From JACKFE01 sp050248735 (GTDB lineage Bacteria > Nitrospirota > Nitrospiria > Nitrospirales > UBA8639), in NCBI GenBank assembly GCA_050248735.1, contig JBFWRU010000006.1, positions 62,001 to 126,000 of the forward strand: DNA of 64,000 bases, read 5' to 3'. Positions 45,861 through 55,519 of this stretch are shown in pieces. Positions within the stretch are counted from its first letter, which is position 1. The number at the start of each line of letters is the position of its first letter. Both the position numbers and the translations under genes were made by a program. The notes below the pieces were generated by a model. It saw only the letters and a list, made by a program, of their open reading frames with translations. It ran no database searches and was not told the DNA's origin.

Positions 45861-47675
45861 ATGACCAAACCTTTTCCCCAAAGCCAGATCCGTAATTTTT
45901 CCATCATTGCCCATATTGATCACGGAAAATCCACACTGGCCGATCGGTTTTTGGAAATAACCGGGGCTATTTCCAAGCGGGAGTTTCGTGCGCAATATCT
46001 GGATGCCATGGACTTGGAAAGAGAGCGGGGTATTACGATCAAGGCTCATGCCGTCACCACCCGCTTTCAGGCATCCGATGGGAAAGAATATATGTTTAAC
46101 CTCATTGACACGCCGGGACACGTAGATTTTGCCTACGAAGTCTCGCGAAGCCTAGCGGCCTGTGAAGGTGCGTTACTCCTTATTGATGCCACCCAGGGTG
46201 TGGAAGCTCAGACCATTGCCAACGCATACCTGGCGATTGCCAATAACCTGGTGATTATTCCCGTCATCAATAAAATAGATCTGGCCAGCGCAGATGTGGA
46301 AGGAGTCCGTCATCAAATTGCGGATGTCCTGGGCCTTTCCCAGGAAGAGGCCTTTCTCGTCAGTGCAAAGGAGGGGCTGGGTGTGAAAGAGGTCCTGGAA
46401 GGGGTCGTGCGCCTGATCCCTCCGCCTGTAGGATCCGAGGAGAACCCCCTCAAGGCGCTTATTTTCGATTCCTGGTTCGATAATTATCAAGGGGCCGTGG
46501 TACTTCTCCGAGTGATCGATGGCGAACTCATTCCCGGTATGACTATCCGATTGATGTCCAATAAGCGGGAATTTGAAGTACTCGAAGTCGGGATTTTCTC
46601 TCCCAAACGAACGAAGGTGGATCGGTTGGGGCCCGGTGAGGTGGGGTATGTCTGTGCCGGGATGAAAGACCTCACTGATACCAAGATTGGTGATACGATT
46701 ACGGAAGCGCGACGGCCGACAGAATCGGCCTTGCCCGGCTACCGGGAAGTCAAACCGGTGGTCTTTTGCGGTCTCTATACGACCGATACCAGCAAATTTG
46801 AAGATCTGCGCGATTCCCTGGAAAAGCTCCGATTAAATGATTCCTCCTTTGTGTATGAACCGGAAACCTCGATAGCTCTGGGATTTGGATTTCGCTGCGG
46901 GTTCCTGGGGCTCCTTCACATGGAAATTATCCGGGAGCGTCTTGAACGGGAATACGGGTTGGATTTGATCAGCACCGCGCCTACGGTGGTCTACCGGGTA
47001 TATACCACCAAGGGAGAGGTGATCGATATCGACAACCCTTCCAAATTACCCGACCCCTCTCTTATCGATCATGTTGAGGAACCCTTTATTAAGGCCACGG
47101 TGATCACTCCGGAACGGTATGTCGGCAATATTCTGCAAATGTGTCAGGAGCGTCGAGGCACACAAACCGGCTTACAGTATTTGGATGCCAGCAGGGTGAT
47201 GGTGTCGTATGAACTGCCACTCAATGAAATTGTTCTCGACTTTTATGATCGATTGAAATCCCGTACGCAGGGGTATGCGTCATTGGATTATGAATTGTCC
47301 GGATATCGCCAGTCAGACTTAGTGAAGATGGACTTATTATTGAACGGCGAAACGGTGGATGCCCTCTCTATTATTGCCCACCAGGATAAAGTGCAAAGCC
47401 GGGGGCGGCAGTTGGCGGAAAAGATGAAGGAACTCATACCCAAGCAAATGTTTGAAATTGCGATTCAAGCGGCGATCGGCAAGCGGGTGATTGCCCGGGA
47501 AACGATCGGGGCCATCAAGAAAAATGTCACCGCCAAATGCTATGGGGGGGACATTTCCCGGAAACGCAAATTATGGGAAAAACAAAAAGAAGGCAAAAAA
47601 CGCATGAAACAAATCGGTCGGGTGGAAGTGCCTCAGGAAGCCTTTTTAGCCATTTTAAAAACCGATCCCAATTGA
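45861..47675 (+). CDS. lepA: Elongation factor 4 (LepA), ribosome back-translocase GTPase
   Basis: 604 residues. GTPase motifs: AHIDHGKSTLADR (P-loop), RERGITIKAHAV (switch I), DTPGHVDF (G3) and NKIDLASA (G4). The LepA-specific C-terminal domain is present (GGDISRKRKLWEKQKEGKKR). EF4 acts on stalled or stressed ribosomes. No clear ribosome site precedes ATG at 45861, matching the very short predicted leader. lepB follows after 7 bp. Confidence 0.96.
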   Translation: MTKPFPQSQIRNFSIIAHIDHGKSTLADRFLEITGAISKREFRAQYLDAMDLERERGITIKAHAVTTRFQASDGKEYMFNLIDTPGHVDFAYEVSRSLAACEGALLLIDATQGVEAQTIANAYLAIANNLVIIPVINKIDLASADVEGVRHQIADVLGLSQEEAFLVSAKEGLGVKEVLEGVVRLIPPPVGSEENPLKALIFDSWFDNYQGAVVLLRVIDGELIPGMTIRLMSNKREFEVLEVGIFSPKRTKVDRLGPGEVGYVCAGMKDLTDTKIGDTITEARRPTESALPGYREVKPVVFCGLYTTDTSKFEDLRDSLEKLRLNDSSFVYEPETSIALGFGFRCGFLGLLHMEIIRERLEREYGLDLISTAPTVVYRVYTTKGEVIDIDNPSKLPDPSLIDHVEEPFIKATVITPERYVGNILQMCQERRGTQTGLQYLDASRVMVSYELPLNEIVLDFYDRLKSRTQGYASLDYELSGYRQSDLVKMDLLLNGETVDALSIIAHQDKVQSRGRQLAEKMKELIPKQMFEIAIQAAIGKRVIARETIGAIKKNVTAKCYGGDISRKRKLWEKQKEGKKRMKQIGRVEVPQEAFLAILKTDPN

Positions 47676-47682
47676 GTTCATC

Positions 47683-48444
47683 ATGACTGAGCCAGAATCT
47701 AAAAATCCTAAAGTCAACGTCCAACCCCAGGCTACCCTTGAGGAAAAACCGCCGGTTTCCAATGCCATCGATGAAAAGGCTCAGCCGGGAAAGTCCATCA
47801 TTCGAGAATATGCCGAGGCGTTGGTTATCGCGATTATCTTGGCCCTCACCATCCGGGTCTTTTTTGTGCAGGCCTTTAAGATTCCTTCCGGCTCGATGAT
47901 TCCGACTCTGTTGATTGGCGATCATATCCTGGTATCGAAGCTGGCCTATGGATTTCAGTTGCCCAAAGATTGTGAATTTCAAATATCATTTCCTCCTGTC
48001 ACGTGTTATTCCTCCACGATGCTCGCCAATTTTGATGCTCCCCAACGAGGAGACGTGATTGTCTTTCGCTACCCGGAAGATGAAAACAAAGATTTCATCA
48101 AACGAGTCATCGGGACTCCCGGCGATACGATTAGCATTCGGAATAAAAAAGTCATCATCAATGGAGAAGCATTGGAAGATAGTGCGTTTACACAGAGAAT
48201 CGATCCGGGCATGATTGATGGACGGATTAATCCACGGGATAATTTTGGACCGATTACGGTTCCTCCTGACTCCTATTTTGTGATGGGCGACAATCGGGAT
48301 CAAAGCTTGGATAGCCGTTTTTGGGGATTTGTCAAAATGGATAAAATCAAAGGGCGGGCCTTCCTCGTCTATTGGTCCTGGAATGGACAGGGTAATTGGA
48401 CCAATTGGGTTCGTTGGGATCGAATCGGAAAATTCATCCAATAA
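47683..48444 (+). CDS. lepB: Signal peptidase I
   Basis: 253 residues. One membrane segment near residues 44-62 is followed directly by the catalytic Ser in PSGSMIPTL. The general-base Lys is in NKDFIKRVIGTPGD, and the C-terminal box E reads GDNRDQSLDSRFWG. It removes signal peptides from exported proteins at the outer face of the inner membrane. The N-terminal ~40 residues are a hydrophilic, proline/lysine-rich cytoplasmic tail. It is coupled to lepA. Confidence 0.95.
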   Translation: MTEPESKNPKVNVQPQATLEEKPPVSNAIDEKAQPGKSIIREYAEALVIAIILALTIRVFFVQAFKIPSGSMIPTLLIGDHILVSKLAYGFQLPKDCEFQISFPPVTCYSSTMLANFDAPQRGDVIVFRYPEDENKDFIKRVIGTPGDTISIRNKKVIINGEALEDSAFTQRIDPGMIDGRINPRDNFGPITVPPDSYFVMGDNRDQSLDSRFWGFVKMDKIKGRAFLVYWSWNGQGNWTNWVRWDRIGKFIQ

Positions 48445-48495
48445 GTCTGTCCGGATAACCTTTTGTCATCTGGTGTTACCATAACTCCCAAGGGC

Positions 48496-49506
48496 ATGAA
48501 CGCCAATCCCGCCGTGCCATCTTTTTCTTCCCGAAAACTTCAGGCGTATCTTCATCATTTTTCTCGTGCTCGAATTCTCGTGATTGGAGATCTCATTATT
48601 GATCATTATATCTGGGGAAAGGTTCATCGGGTTTCTCCAGAAGCTCCGGTGCCGGTTGTCCATGTTCAGTCGGAGACCTTTCGTTTGGGAGGAGCAGCCA
48701 ATGTCTTTCATAATATTTTGACGTTGGGAGGGCAGGTGGAGTTATGCGGGGTGATCGGCTCTGATCAAGACGGGAAGGAACTGTTGAAGCAAATCAAAAA
48801 AACCAAAGCGGTAACTACCGGGGTGATTGTTGATGGCAGTCGTCCGACCATTAAAAAAAGCCGAGTCGTGGCACATAACCAACAAATTGTCCGGTACGAT
48901 GTGGAACAATCGCATCCTATCAGTACCAGCGTTGAACGGAAGGTTCTCAACCATATCATTCGACGCTTACCCCATCTGTCCGGCATTGTAATCTCGGATT
49001 ATGCCAAGGGAATGATCACCGCCAGAATGGTCGAGCAAATCCGATCTTCTGCAGTCGAACACGGTGTGCCTATCATTGTGGATCCTAAGGTGGAACATAT
49101 GACGTATTACTCAGGCGTCACGGTGGTCACGCCCAACCATTGGGAGGCGCGTCAGGCAGCCGGCTTTCTACCCACTCAACAGGTATCCCTTAACCAAATC
49201 GGATTTTCCCTTCGTGACCGGCTACAGTGTCAGGCGGTCATCATCACTCGAGGAGAGGAAGGGATGAGTATTTTTCAGGAGCAGAGTCGTACATGGACGA
49301 TTCCCGCCGTGGCCAAACAGGTTTACGATGTCACCGGAGCAGGGGATACGGTAGTAAGTACTCTGGCTTTGGCCATGAGTGTTGGGGCCAGTCTTCCGGA
49401 AGCCGCCATGTTGGCCAACCATGCCGCAGGCATTGTCGTCGGCATGCTTGGAACGGCGACGGTTTCCCGACAGCAATTAAAGGATAGTCTTCGTGAACCC
49501 AGATAA
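48496..49506 (+). CDS. rfaE1: D-glycero-beta-D-manno-heptose-7-phosphate kinase
   Basis: About 336 residues from ATG at 48496; TTG at 48463 is also in frame. It is a PfkB/ribokinase-fold sugar kinase: FRLGGAANVFHNILTLGG near the N-terminus and DVTGAGDTVVSTLALAMS with the catalytic Asp near the C-terminus. VIGDLIIDHYIWGKVHRVSPEAPVPVV is characteristic of the HldE/RfaE kinase domain, which makes heptose-1,7-bisphosphate for LPS inner core. The nucleotidyltransferase half of HldE is absent. kdsB overlaps its end by 14 bp. Confidence 0.9.
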   Translation: MNANPAVPSFSSRKLQAYLHHFSRARILVIGDLIIDHYIWGKVHRVSPEAPVPVVHVQSETFRLGGAANVFHNILTLGGQVELCGVIGSDQDGKELLKQIKKTKAVTTGVIVDGSRPTIKKSRVVAHNQQIVRYDVEQSHPISTSVERKVLNHIIRRLPHLSGIVISDYAKGMITARMVEQIRSSAVEHGVPIIVDPKVEHMTYYSGVTVVTPNHWEARQAAGFLPTQQVSLNQIGFSLRDRLQCQAVIITRGEEGMSIFQEQSRTWTIPAVAKQVYDVTGAGDTVVSTLALAMSVGASLPEAAMLANHAAGIVVGMLGTATVSRQQLKDSLREPR

Positions 49507-50284
49507 AGCCTGTGTCAGTGTTTGTATCCCCGCACGATTTGGGTCAACTCGCTTTCCTGGTAAACCTCTTGTCCGTTTGTGTGGCAAACGTCTCATTCAA
49601 CATATTTATGAAGCCCTGCAGAGCCACCAATGTGTCGGACAGGTTCTCGTGTTAACCGATCATCAAGAGATTTTTCACGCCGTCAGGGATTTTGGCGGAG
49701 AGGTCCGGATGGTGACGGAACCCTGTCGAACAGGAACGGATCGAGTGGCCAAAGTCGGCAAAGACCTAAAACATGAGGTAGTGGTCAATTGGCAAGCCGA
49801 TGAAATCCCCTTGCATAGTGGTCTCCTGGGGGATTTAGTGGGGCCATTTTTGGGTTCTTCGGCTGGAATGGGCACATTGAAACGGCCACTTCCAGATCCT
49901 GGTGATGTCCGAAACCCCTCGATTGTTAAAGTGGTCACCAACCAGCAAGGCGAGGCCTTATATTTTTCCCGCAGCCCTATTCCTTATTGGCGTGATGGCT
50001 ACCAGCCAACTGGGTTACCCTTGGCCTATATGCATCTAGGCGTGTACATTTTCCGAAAACCGGTCCTATCGCAGTTTGCTGATTCTTGCACCGGAGTTCT
50101 TGAAGAAGCTGAAAAGCTCGAACAATTGCGAGCATTGGAACATGGCATTCCGATACAGGTCTGGGAGACACGGCATCCGTCTTTACGGATCGACGATCCG
50201 ACCGACCTACCCGTGGCAGAAGCTGAGTTCCTGGCATATCATGCGTCTGAACCCTTGGAAAATCGAAAGAAGCAAACGGGTTGA
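49493..50284 (+). CDS. kdsB: 3-deoxy-manno-octulosonate (Kdo) cytidylyltransferase
   Basis: 263 residues, GTG start. It activates Kdo with CTP for LPS assembly. IPARFGSTRFPGKPL is the nucleotide-binding motif, EPCRTGTDRVAKV and NWQADEIPL follow; the usual NVQGDEP motif reads NWQADEI here, a modest deviation. YFSRSPIPYW and HLGVYIFRK are standard. Downstream are pyrG (CTP supply) and kdsA (Kdo-8-P synthesis). Confidence 0.92.
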   Translation: MNPDKACVSVCIPARFGSTRFPGKPLVRLCGKRLIQHIYEALQSHQCVGQVLVLTDHQEIFHAVRDFGGEVRMVTEPCRTGTDRVAKVGKDLKHEVVVNWQADEIPLHSGLLGDLVGPFLGSSAGMGTLKRPLPDPGDVRNPSIVKVVTNQQGEALYFSRSPIPYWRDGYQPTGLPLAYMHLGVYIFRKPVLSQFADSCTGVLEEAEKLEQLRALEHGIPIQVWETRHPSLRIDDPTDLPVAEAEFLAYHASEPLENRKKQTG

Positions 50285-50366
50285 AATAAACAGAATAAAT
50301 ATGGTGGAGTGGAAGAAGAACCATGTACTTTAAAGACCGTCAAGGCAATTCGTTAGGGATGCACCC

Positions 50367-51968
50367 ATGAGCAAATTTATTTTCATTACCGGCGGAGTGG
50401 TTTCTTCTTTGGGAAAAGGTCTTTCTTCAGCCGCCATCGGTCAATTATTGGAAAGCCGGGGAATGACCATTACGTTCTTGAAATTAGATCCCTATATTAA
50501 TGTCGATCCCGGTACGATGAATCCCTACCAACATGGGGAAGTCTATGTTACCGAGGATGGTGCGGAAACCGACTTGGATTTGGGGCACTATGAGCGATTT
50601 ACGACCGTCCAATTGAGCCGGGAAAATAACTGTACAACCGGTCGCATTTATGAGTCGGTGATTAAAAAAGAGCGTCGCGGGGAATATTTGGGTGGCACGG
50701 TGCAGGTTGTCCCTCATATTACCGATGCCATTAAGCAGACCATTATGAATGTGGCGCATGATGCAGATGTGGTGATTGTGGAAATCGGTGGAACGGTAGG
50801 AGACATTGAGAGTCTGCCATTTCTTGAGGCCATTCGCCAAATGCCTTTTGATGTCGGACGCGAAAATGTCCTGTATATTCATCTGACGCTTGTCCCATAT
50901 ATTGAAACCGCAGGAGAATTAAAGACCAAACCTACTCAGCATTCGGTCAATAAGCTTCGAGAAATCGGCATTCAAGCCAATATTCTGCTCTGCCGGACCG
51001 ACCGGTACCTTCCTCCTCACGTGAAGGATAAAATGGCTTTATTTTGTAATGTCGACAAGGGGTCGGTGATTACGGCAAAAGATGTGGACTCTATTTATGA
51101 GGTTCCCATCGTCCTCCGCAAGGAAGGTCTGGATGAATTGATTGTTCAATCCTTACGTCTGGAGACGGGACCGCCCAATTTGCGTGATTGGGATATGCTC
51201 GTTCAAAAGATTAAACGTCCACGGCATGAAGTGACGATTGCGTTGGTGGGAAAATATGTGGAATCCCGGGAGTCCTACAAGAGTATTTCCGAGGCTCTGA
51301 TTCATGGGGGATTGCATGATGAGGCCGGAATTCATATTCGGTGGGTGGAATCTGGAGACTTGGAAAGAGAAGGGACTGAGCGGTTACTCGCCGATGTGGA
51401 TGGCGTCCTGATTCCTGGAGGATTTGGGATTCGAGGCATTGAGGGGAAAATACACGCGATTCAATATGTCAGGGAACGACAGATTCCATTTTTCGGCATT
51501 TGTTTGGGTATGCAATGCGCGGTCATTGAGATCGCCAGAAACCTTGCTGGGCTTCATGGGGCCAACAGTTCAGAATTTGACTCCAATACTCCACATCCCG
51601 TCATTGATCTCTTGCCGGAACAGCGGACGATACAGGATAAAGGCGGTACCATGCGCCTTGGGGCATTTCCCTGCAGGTTACGGGAACAGACGAAAGTTTT
51701 TGACGCTTATCAACAGCTGGATATTTCCGAACGGCATCGACACCGATACGAATTTAATAATGATTATAAAGAGACATTGACCCAAAAATGGCTTACGATC
51801 AGCGGCACTTCTCCCGACAACAGATTGGTGGAAATCATCGAATTGAATGATCATCCCTGGTTTGTGGGAACGCAGTTTCATCCGGAATTTCATTCACGTC
51901 TCTGTTCTCCTCATCCCTTATTCACCGCTTTTATAGGGGCCGCCCTTCGGCGAAAGCTCGGAACATAA
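50367..51968 (+). CDS. pyrG: CTP synthase
   Basis: 533 residues. The N-terminal synthase domain begins FIFITGGVVSSLGKGLSSAA and has DPYINVDPGTMNPYQHGEVY. The C-terminal glutaminase domain has IPGGFGIRGIEGK, the nucleophile Cys in FFGICLGMQCAVIE and the His/Glu pair in FHPEFHS. It aminates UTP to CTP using glutamine and ATP. It lies between kdsB and kdsA, where CTP is needed for CMP-Kdo. Confidence 0.97.
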   Translation: MSKFIFITGGVVSSLGKGLSSAAIGQLLESRGMTITFLKLDPYINVDPGTMNPYQHGEVYVTEDGAETDLDLGHYERFTTVQLSRENNCTTGRIYESVIKKERRGEYLGGTVQVVPHITDAIKQTIMNVAHDADVVIVEIGGTVGDIESLPFLEAIRQMPFDVGRENVLYIHLTLVPYIETAGELKTKPTQHSVNKLREIGIQANILLCRTDRYLPPHVKDKMALFCNVDKGSVITAKDVDSIYEVPIVLRKEGLDELIVQSLRLETGPPNLRDWDMLVQKIKRPRHEVTIALVGKYVESRESYKSISEALIHGGLHDEAGIHIRWVESGDLEREGTERLLADVDGVLIPGGFGIRGIEGKIHAIQYVRERQIPFFGICLGMQCAVIEIARNLAGLHGANSSEFDSNTPHPVIDLLPEQRTIQDKGGTMRLGAFPCRLREQTKVFDAYQQLDISERHRHRYEFNNDYKETLTQKWLTISGTSPDNRLVEIIELNDHPWFVGTQFHPEFHSRLCSPHPLFTAFIGAALRRKLGT

Positions 51969-51989
51969 TTCATCGAATTGGAGTTGCCT

Positions 51990-52853
51990 GTGCCTACCTC
52001 TGTCAGCATTGGACCCTTCTCCGTTGGAGACCACTCTCCACATTTTCTGATTGCCGGTCCCTGTGTCATTGAAAGTGAAAAGGTCGTATTAGAAACCGCC
52101 TCGGCCATTTTAGAAATCACGGCAGACCTGGGCATTCCCTATGTGTTTAAAGCTTCGTATGACAAAGCGAACCGGACCTCGATTGCTTCTTATCGAGGCC
52201 TAGGCATTGCCGAAGGGATGCGGATCCTACGAAAGGTGAAAGCGGATCTGGATATTCCGATTTTAACGGATGTTCATGAGGTTCACGATGTGTCTCGTGT
52301 GGCCGAAGTGGCCGATGTTTTGCAAATTCCAGCTTTTTTGTGCAGACAAACGGATCTCCTGTGTGCTGCGGCGAAAACCGGAAGGGTGGTGAATGTCAAA
52401 AAAGGACAATTTTTGTCACCCTGGGATATTGCCAATGTCGTGAACAAATTAGAAGAAGCCGGAACGCAGAAGATTGTTCTCACGGAACGTGGCGTGAGTT
52501 TTGGCTATCAAAATCTGGTGGTGGACATGCGGGCGTTTCCGGTCATGCGTGCCCTGGGGTATCCGGTCATATTCGATGCCACTCATAGTGTCCAGCTACC
52601 AGGTGGCGGAGGGACCTGTTCGTCAGGACAGCGAGAATTCATTGCTCCACTCGCCCGGGCGGCATCTGCTGCGGGATGTGATGGATTTTTCATGGAGGTC
52701 CATCCATCACCTGAGCAGGCCTTATCTGATGGTCCTAACATGGTTCGCTTAAGCGAACTGAAATCTTTACTTGAAGAGTTAAAGGAAATCTGGCAAGTGG
52801 TTGGAAAGGGGGAGGGGATCAAAAAACTCAAGGATCAGGGCGCGCCCACATGA
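51990..52853 (+). CDS. kdsA: Kdo-8-phosphate synthase
   Basis: About 287 residues from GTG at 51990, chosen because GGAG lies 7 bp before it; a TTG at 51978 is also in frame. It condenses PEP with arabinose-5-phosphate. Family motifs: FLIAGPCVIES, KASYDKANRTSIASYRGLG, LCRQTDLL, TERGVSFGYQNLVVDMR and FDATHSVQLPGG. The position after NVKKGQFLSPWDI favours the KdsA rather than DAHP synthase family. It overlaps pgsA by 4 bp. Confidence 0.95.
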   Translation: MPTSVSIGPFSVGDHSPHFLIAGPCVIESEKVVLETASAILEITADLGIPYVFKASYDKANRTSIASYRGLGIAEGMRILRKVKADLDIPILTDVHEVHDVSRVAEVADVLQIPAFLCRQTDLLCAAAKTGRVVNVKKGQFLSPWDIANVVNKLEEAGTQKIVLTERGVSFGYQNLVVDMRAFPVMRALGYPVIFDATHSVQLPGGGGTCSSGQREFIAPLARAASAAGCDGFFMEVHPSPEQALSDGPNMVRLSELKSLLEELKEIWQVVGKGEGIKKLKDQGAPT

Positions 52854-53464
52854 GTCAGGTCGATACCATAAAAGGAAAATCTCTCAACCAAATGCCGAAA
52901 AACGCGGCTTCCAATTTCAATCTTCCGAATTCTATTACTTTTCTTCGAATTATTTTAATTCCGGTTTTCATCTGGATGTTTTCCGATCCCACGCCTGAGC
53001 GGGCCTGGTGGTCAGTCATTATTTTTTCCTGCGCCGCTCTAACTGATTTTCTGGACGGATATTTTGCCAGAAAAAGTGGCCAAATTACCAATCTAGGGAA
53101 ATTGCTCGATCCCGTAGCCGATAAACTTCTGGTGGCATCAGGCTTGATTCTGCTTGTTCAGTTTCAACGGGTCTCTGTCTGGCTGGCCATTGTATTGATC
53201 GCCAGGGAATTGATTGTGACTGGAGCCAGAGCCGTAGCTGCCAGGGAAGGCCTTGTTGTTCCAGCCGACACCATGGGGAAAGTTAAAGTAGTAGCTCAGA
53301 TTTCTGGAATTTTATGTTTGATTGCTATGGGAATTTGGAAGTCGGTTGATCCTTGGCTACTGCAAGCAGGAAACATCTTGCTTTATGTTGCCCTGGCCTT
53401 CTCTCTTTGGTCTTGCTGGGGCTATTTGGCCTGCATCACAAAGAAAATTGGCCCGCAATGGTAA
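52850..53464 (+). CDS. pgsA: CDP-diacylglycerol-glycerol-3-phosphate phosphatidyltransferase
   Basis: 204 residues with four or five membrane helices. The CDP-alcohol phosphatidyltransferase motif D-x2-D-G-x2-A-R-x8-G-x3-D-x3-D is complete: DFLDGYFARKSGQITNLG followed by LLDPVADK. It makes phosphatidylglycerophosphate, precursor of phosphatidylglycerol. ATGA overlap with kdsA and position next to plsY place it in a lipid/envelope operon. Confidence 0.92.
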   Translation: MSQVDTIKGKSLNQMPKNAASNFNLPNSITFLRIILIPVFIWMFSDPTPERAWWSVIIFSCAALTDFLDGYFARKSGQITNLGKLLDPVADKLLVASGLILLVQFQRVSVWLAIVLIARELIVTGARAVAAREGLVVPADTMGKVKVVAQISGILCLIAMGIWKSVDPWLLQAGNILLYVALAFSLWSCWGYLACITKKIGPQW

Positions 53465-53497
53465 GCTACGACCTCAGGTCTTAACCATTCGGTAAAA

Positions 53498-54094
53498 ATG
53501 GACCTTGGTTATTTTGGTATACTTGTCAGTTATTTTATTGGTTCCATTCCATTTGGTCTTTTAGTAGCCAAATTGCTTGGAGGGCCTGATCCAAGAAAGA
53601 CCGGAAGTAGAAATATTGGCTTCACGAATGTTTTGCGTGTATGCGGAAAAAAAGCCGGAGCTTTCACTTTATTGGGAGACATGGGAAAAGGTTTGTTAGT
53701 TACGGTCATGGGGAAATACCTTGGTTTTTCCTGGACTTGGATCCTCATTTTCGGGCTTGCCGTCATACTCGGACATATTTTTTCTCTTTTTCTTTCCTTT
53801 CATGGAGGGAAAGGAGTCGCTACGGCCTTGGGGGCCATAGGAGGCCTTCATTGGATAATTGGGGTAACCTTAATTGGAGTTTGGTTAATCAGTGTATTCA
53901 TTTTTAAATACTCCTCCGGTGGAGCCTTAGTGGCTTTTGGGTCCTTTCCATTATTGGTATTTTTTATGGGAGGCGATCCGTCTTTTCTTATCTTTTCAAT
54001 TGTGGTTATGGTTCTTATTTTCTTTTGTCATCGAGAAAACATCATTCGGCTCTATCATGGAGTGGAACCAAAAATCGGATCTACTCGTATTTAA
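53498..54094 (+). CDS. plsY: Glycerol-3-phosphate acyltransferase PlsY
   Basis: 198 residues, strongly hydrophobic with about five transmembrane segments. PlsY loops visible: GSIPFGLLVAKLLGGPDPRK, GSRNIGFTNVLR (phosphate/acyl-phosphate site) and HGGKGVATALG. It transfers an acyl group from acyl phosphate to glycerol-3-phosphate, the first step of phospholipid synthesis. It begins 33 bp after pgsA. Confidence 0.94.
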   Translation: MDLGYFGILVSYFIGSIPFGLLVAKLLGGPDPRKTGSRNIGFTNVLRVCGKKAGAFTLLGDMGKGLLVTVMGKYLGFSWTWILIFGLAVILGHIFSLFLSFHGGKGVATALGAIGGLHWIIGVTLIGVWLISVFIFKYSSGGALVAFGSFPLLVFFMGGDPSFLIFSIVVMVLIFFCHRENIIRLYHGVEPKIGSTRI

Positions 54095-54121
54095 CATAAT
54101 ATTTATTATGCGACGTTAGTC

Positions 54122-55501
54122 ATGTATTTAAAGGTAAGTATGAGTTTACTAAGAAAATTATCGTGTTTAATCATTATATTTCTAAGCCTTATGATAATAC
54201 CTTTACCATCTAAATCGCATGAGATTGATGGCGTTGCAGTCTTGGAGGCTATGGAAAAGGCTATTACGGAATTGTCAGAAAAAGTGACTCCTACGGTGGT
54301 GAACATCACTCCCATTCGAGACTTTCAACCTGGTCAGGGATTTCAACGGCGAACGCCATATACCCAAGGAAGCGGCTCAGGCGTCATTCTCAGCGAAGAT
54401 GGAATTATCGTGACCAATAACCATGTTATTGGAGAAGATACCACAGAGGCCCAAGTCCGATTATCAGACCGGACTACCTTCATTGCCCAAGTCATAGGAA
54501 GAGACAAGGAAACGGATATTGCGGTCTTACGAATTACCTCGGATCATCCGTTAGCGGCCGCCACATTTGGAGATTCCACTAAATTGAAAGTGGGACAATG
54601 GGTTCTTGCTGTAGGCAATCCCATGGGATTGGACCGAACTGTCACCTTGGGTGTCATTAGCGGGATTGGTCGAGAGCGTTTAAATTTGTCTCGATATGAA
54701 AATTTCATTCAAACTGATGCGGCTATCAATCCCGGGAATTCCGGTGGTCCCTTGTTTAACCTTCGCGGAGAGGTCGTGGGGATTAACACCGCCATTATCC
54801 ATATGGCCCAAGGAATCGGGTTTTCGATCCCAGCTGAAATGGTGTCTCGTGTTGTGAGGCAACTAGTGTCGCAAGGTCGGGTTGTTCGTGGATGGCTGGG
54901 TGTTGGCATTCAATCGCTTACCAAAGAGCTGGCGGAACAGTTTGGGGTGAAAGAAGGTCAAGGGGTCCTTATCAATGAAGTCTATCAAAATGACCCGGCT
55001 CATCTGGCCGGGATCAAACCGGGAGACATCATTCTGACCGTGAATGACAGTCCTGTTGATACACCGAATCAGCTGTCTCGCCTGGTGGCTAAAGTCGAAC
55101 CTGGCGAAACGGCCAAAATCCGTGTTCTACGGGATGGCCAGGAATTCACCTATTTGGTGTCCATGATTGAAAAACATGAGCAATCCGTCGCAATTTCCTT
55201 ACCAACTCAGAAGACAGAACTCAAGTTAGGACTCGATGTGCAGGCTTTGACAGCGGCACTGGTCGAACAGTTCGAATTGCAGGAAACCGGCGGGGTTCTG
55301 GTTTCCAAAGTGGAACGTGGAGGACTCGCCCATTCGGAAGGCATTCAGGAAGGCGATCTGATTACGGAAGTGAATCGTCAACCGGTCAGAACCGTCACGC
55401 AATTTTCTGAGACGGTGGGAAAAATCAAGGCAGGCCAAACCGTCTTGCTTCGCATTATAAGAAAAGCTAAGGCATTCTTTATTGTCCTGAAAACCCAGTA
55501 A
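54122..55501 (+). CDS. HtrA/Deg-family periplasmic serine protease
   Basis: 459 residues. An N-terminal signal peptide (about 1-32; KLSCLIIIFLSLMIIPLPS) exports it. The trypsin-fold catalytic triad is His in VTNNHVIG, Asp in KETDIAVLR and Ser in NPGNSGGPLFN. Two PDZ domains follow (about 265-355, GVLINEVYQNDPAHLAGIKP; about 370-455, GGVLVSKVERGGLAHSEG), the DegP/DegQ layout. It is a stress protease/chaperone for envelope proteins. ATG at 54140 is an alternative start. It converges with the EF-G-like gene, 18 bp apart. Confidence 0.93.
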   Translation: MYLKVSMSLLRKLSCLIIIFLSLMIIPLPSKSHEIDGVAVLEAMEKAITELSEKVTPTVVNITPIRDFQPGQGFQRRTPYTQGSGSGVILSEDGIIVTNNHVIGEDTTEAQVRLSDRTTFIAQVIGRDKETDIAVLRITSDHPLAAATFGDSTKLKVGQWVLAVGNPMGLDRTVTLGVISGIGRERLNLSRYENFIQTDAAINPGNSGGPLFNLRGEVVGINTAIIHMAQGIGFSIPAEMVSRVVRQLVSQGRVVRGWLGVGIQSLTKELAEQFGVKEGQGVLINEVYQNDPAHLAGIKPGDIILTVNDSPVDTPNQLSRLVAKVEPGETAKIRVLRDGQEFTYLVSMIEKHEQSVAISLPTQKTELKLGLDVQALTAALVEQFELQETGGVLVSKVERGGLAHSEGIQEGDLITEVNRQPVRTVTQFSETVGKIKAGQTVLLRIIRKAKAFFIVLKTQ

Positions 55502-55519
55502 GACCGAACTTGAAGTACC

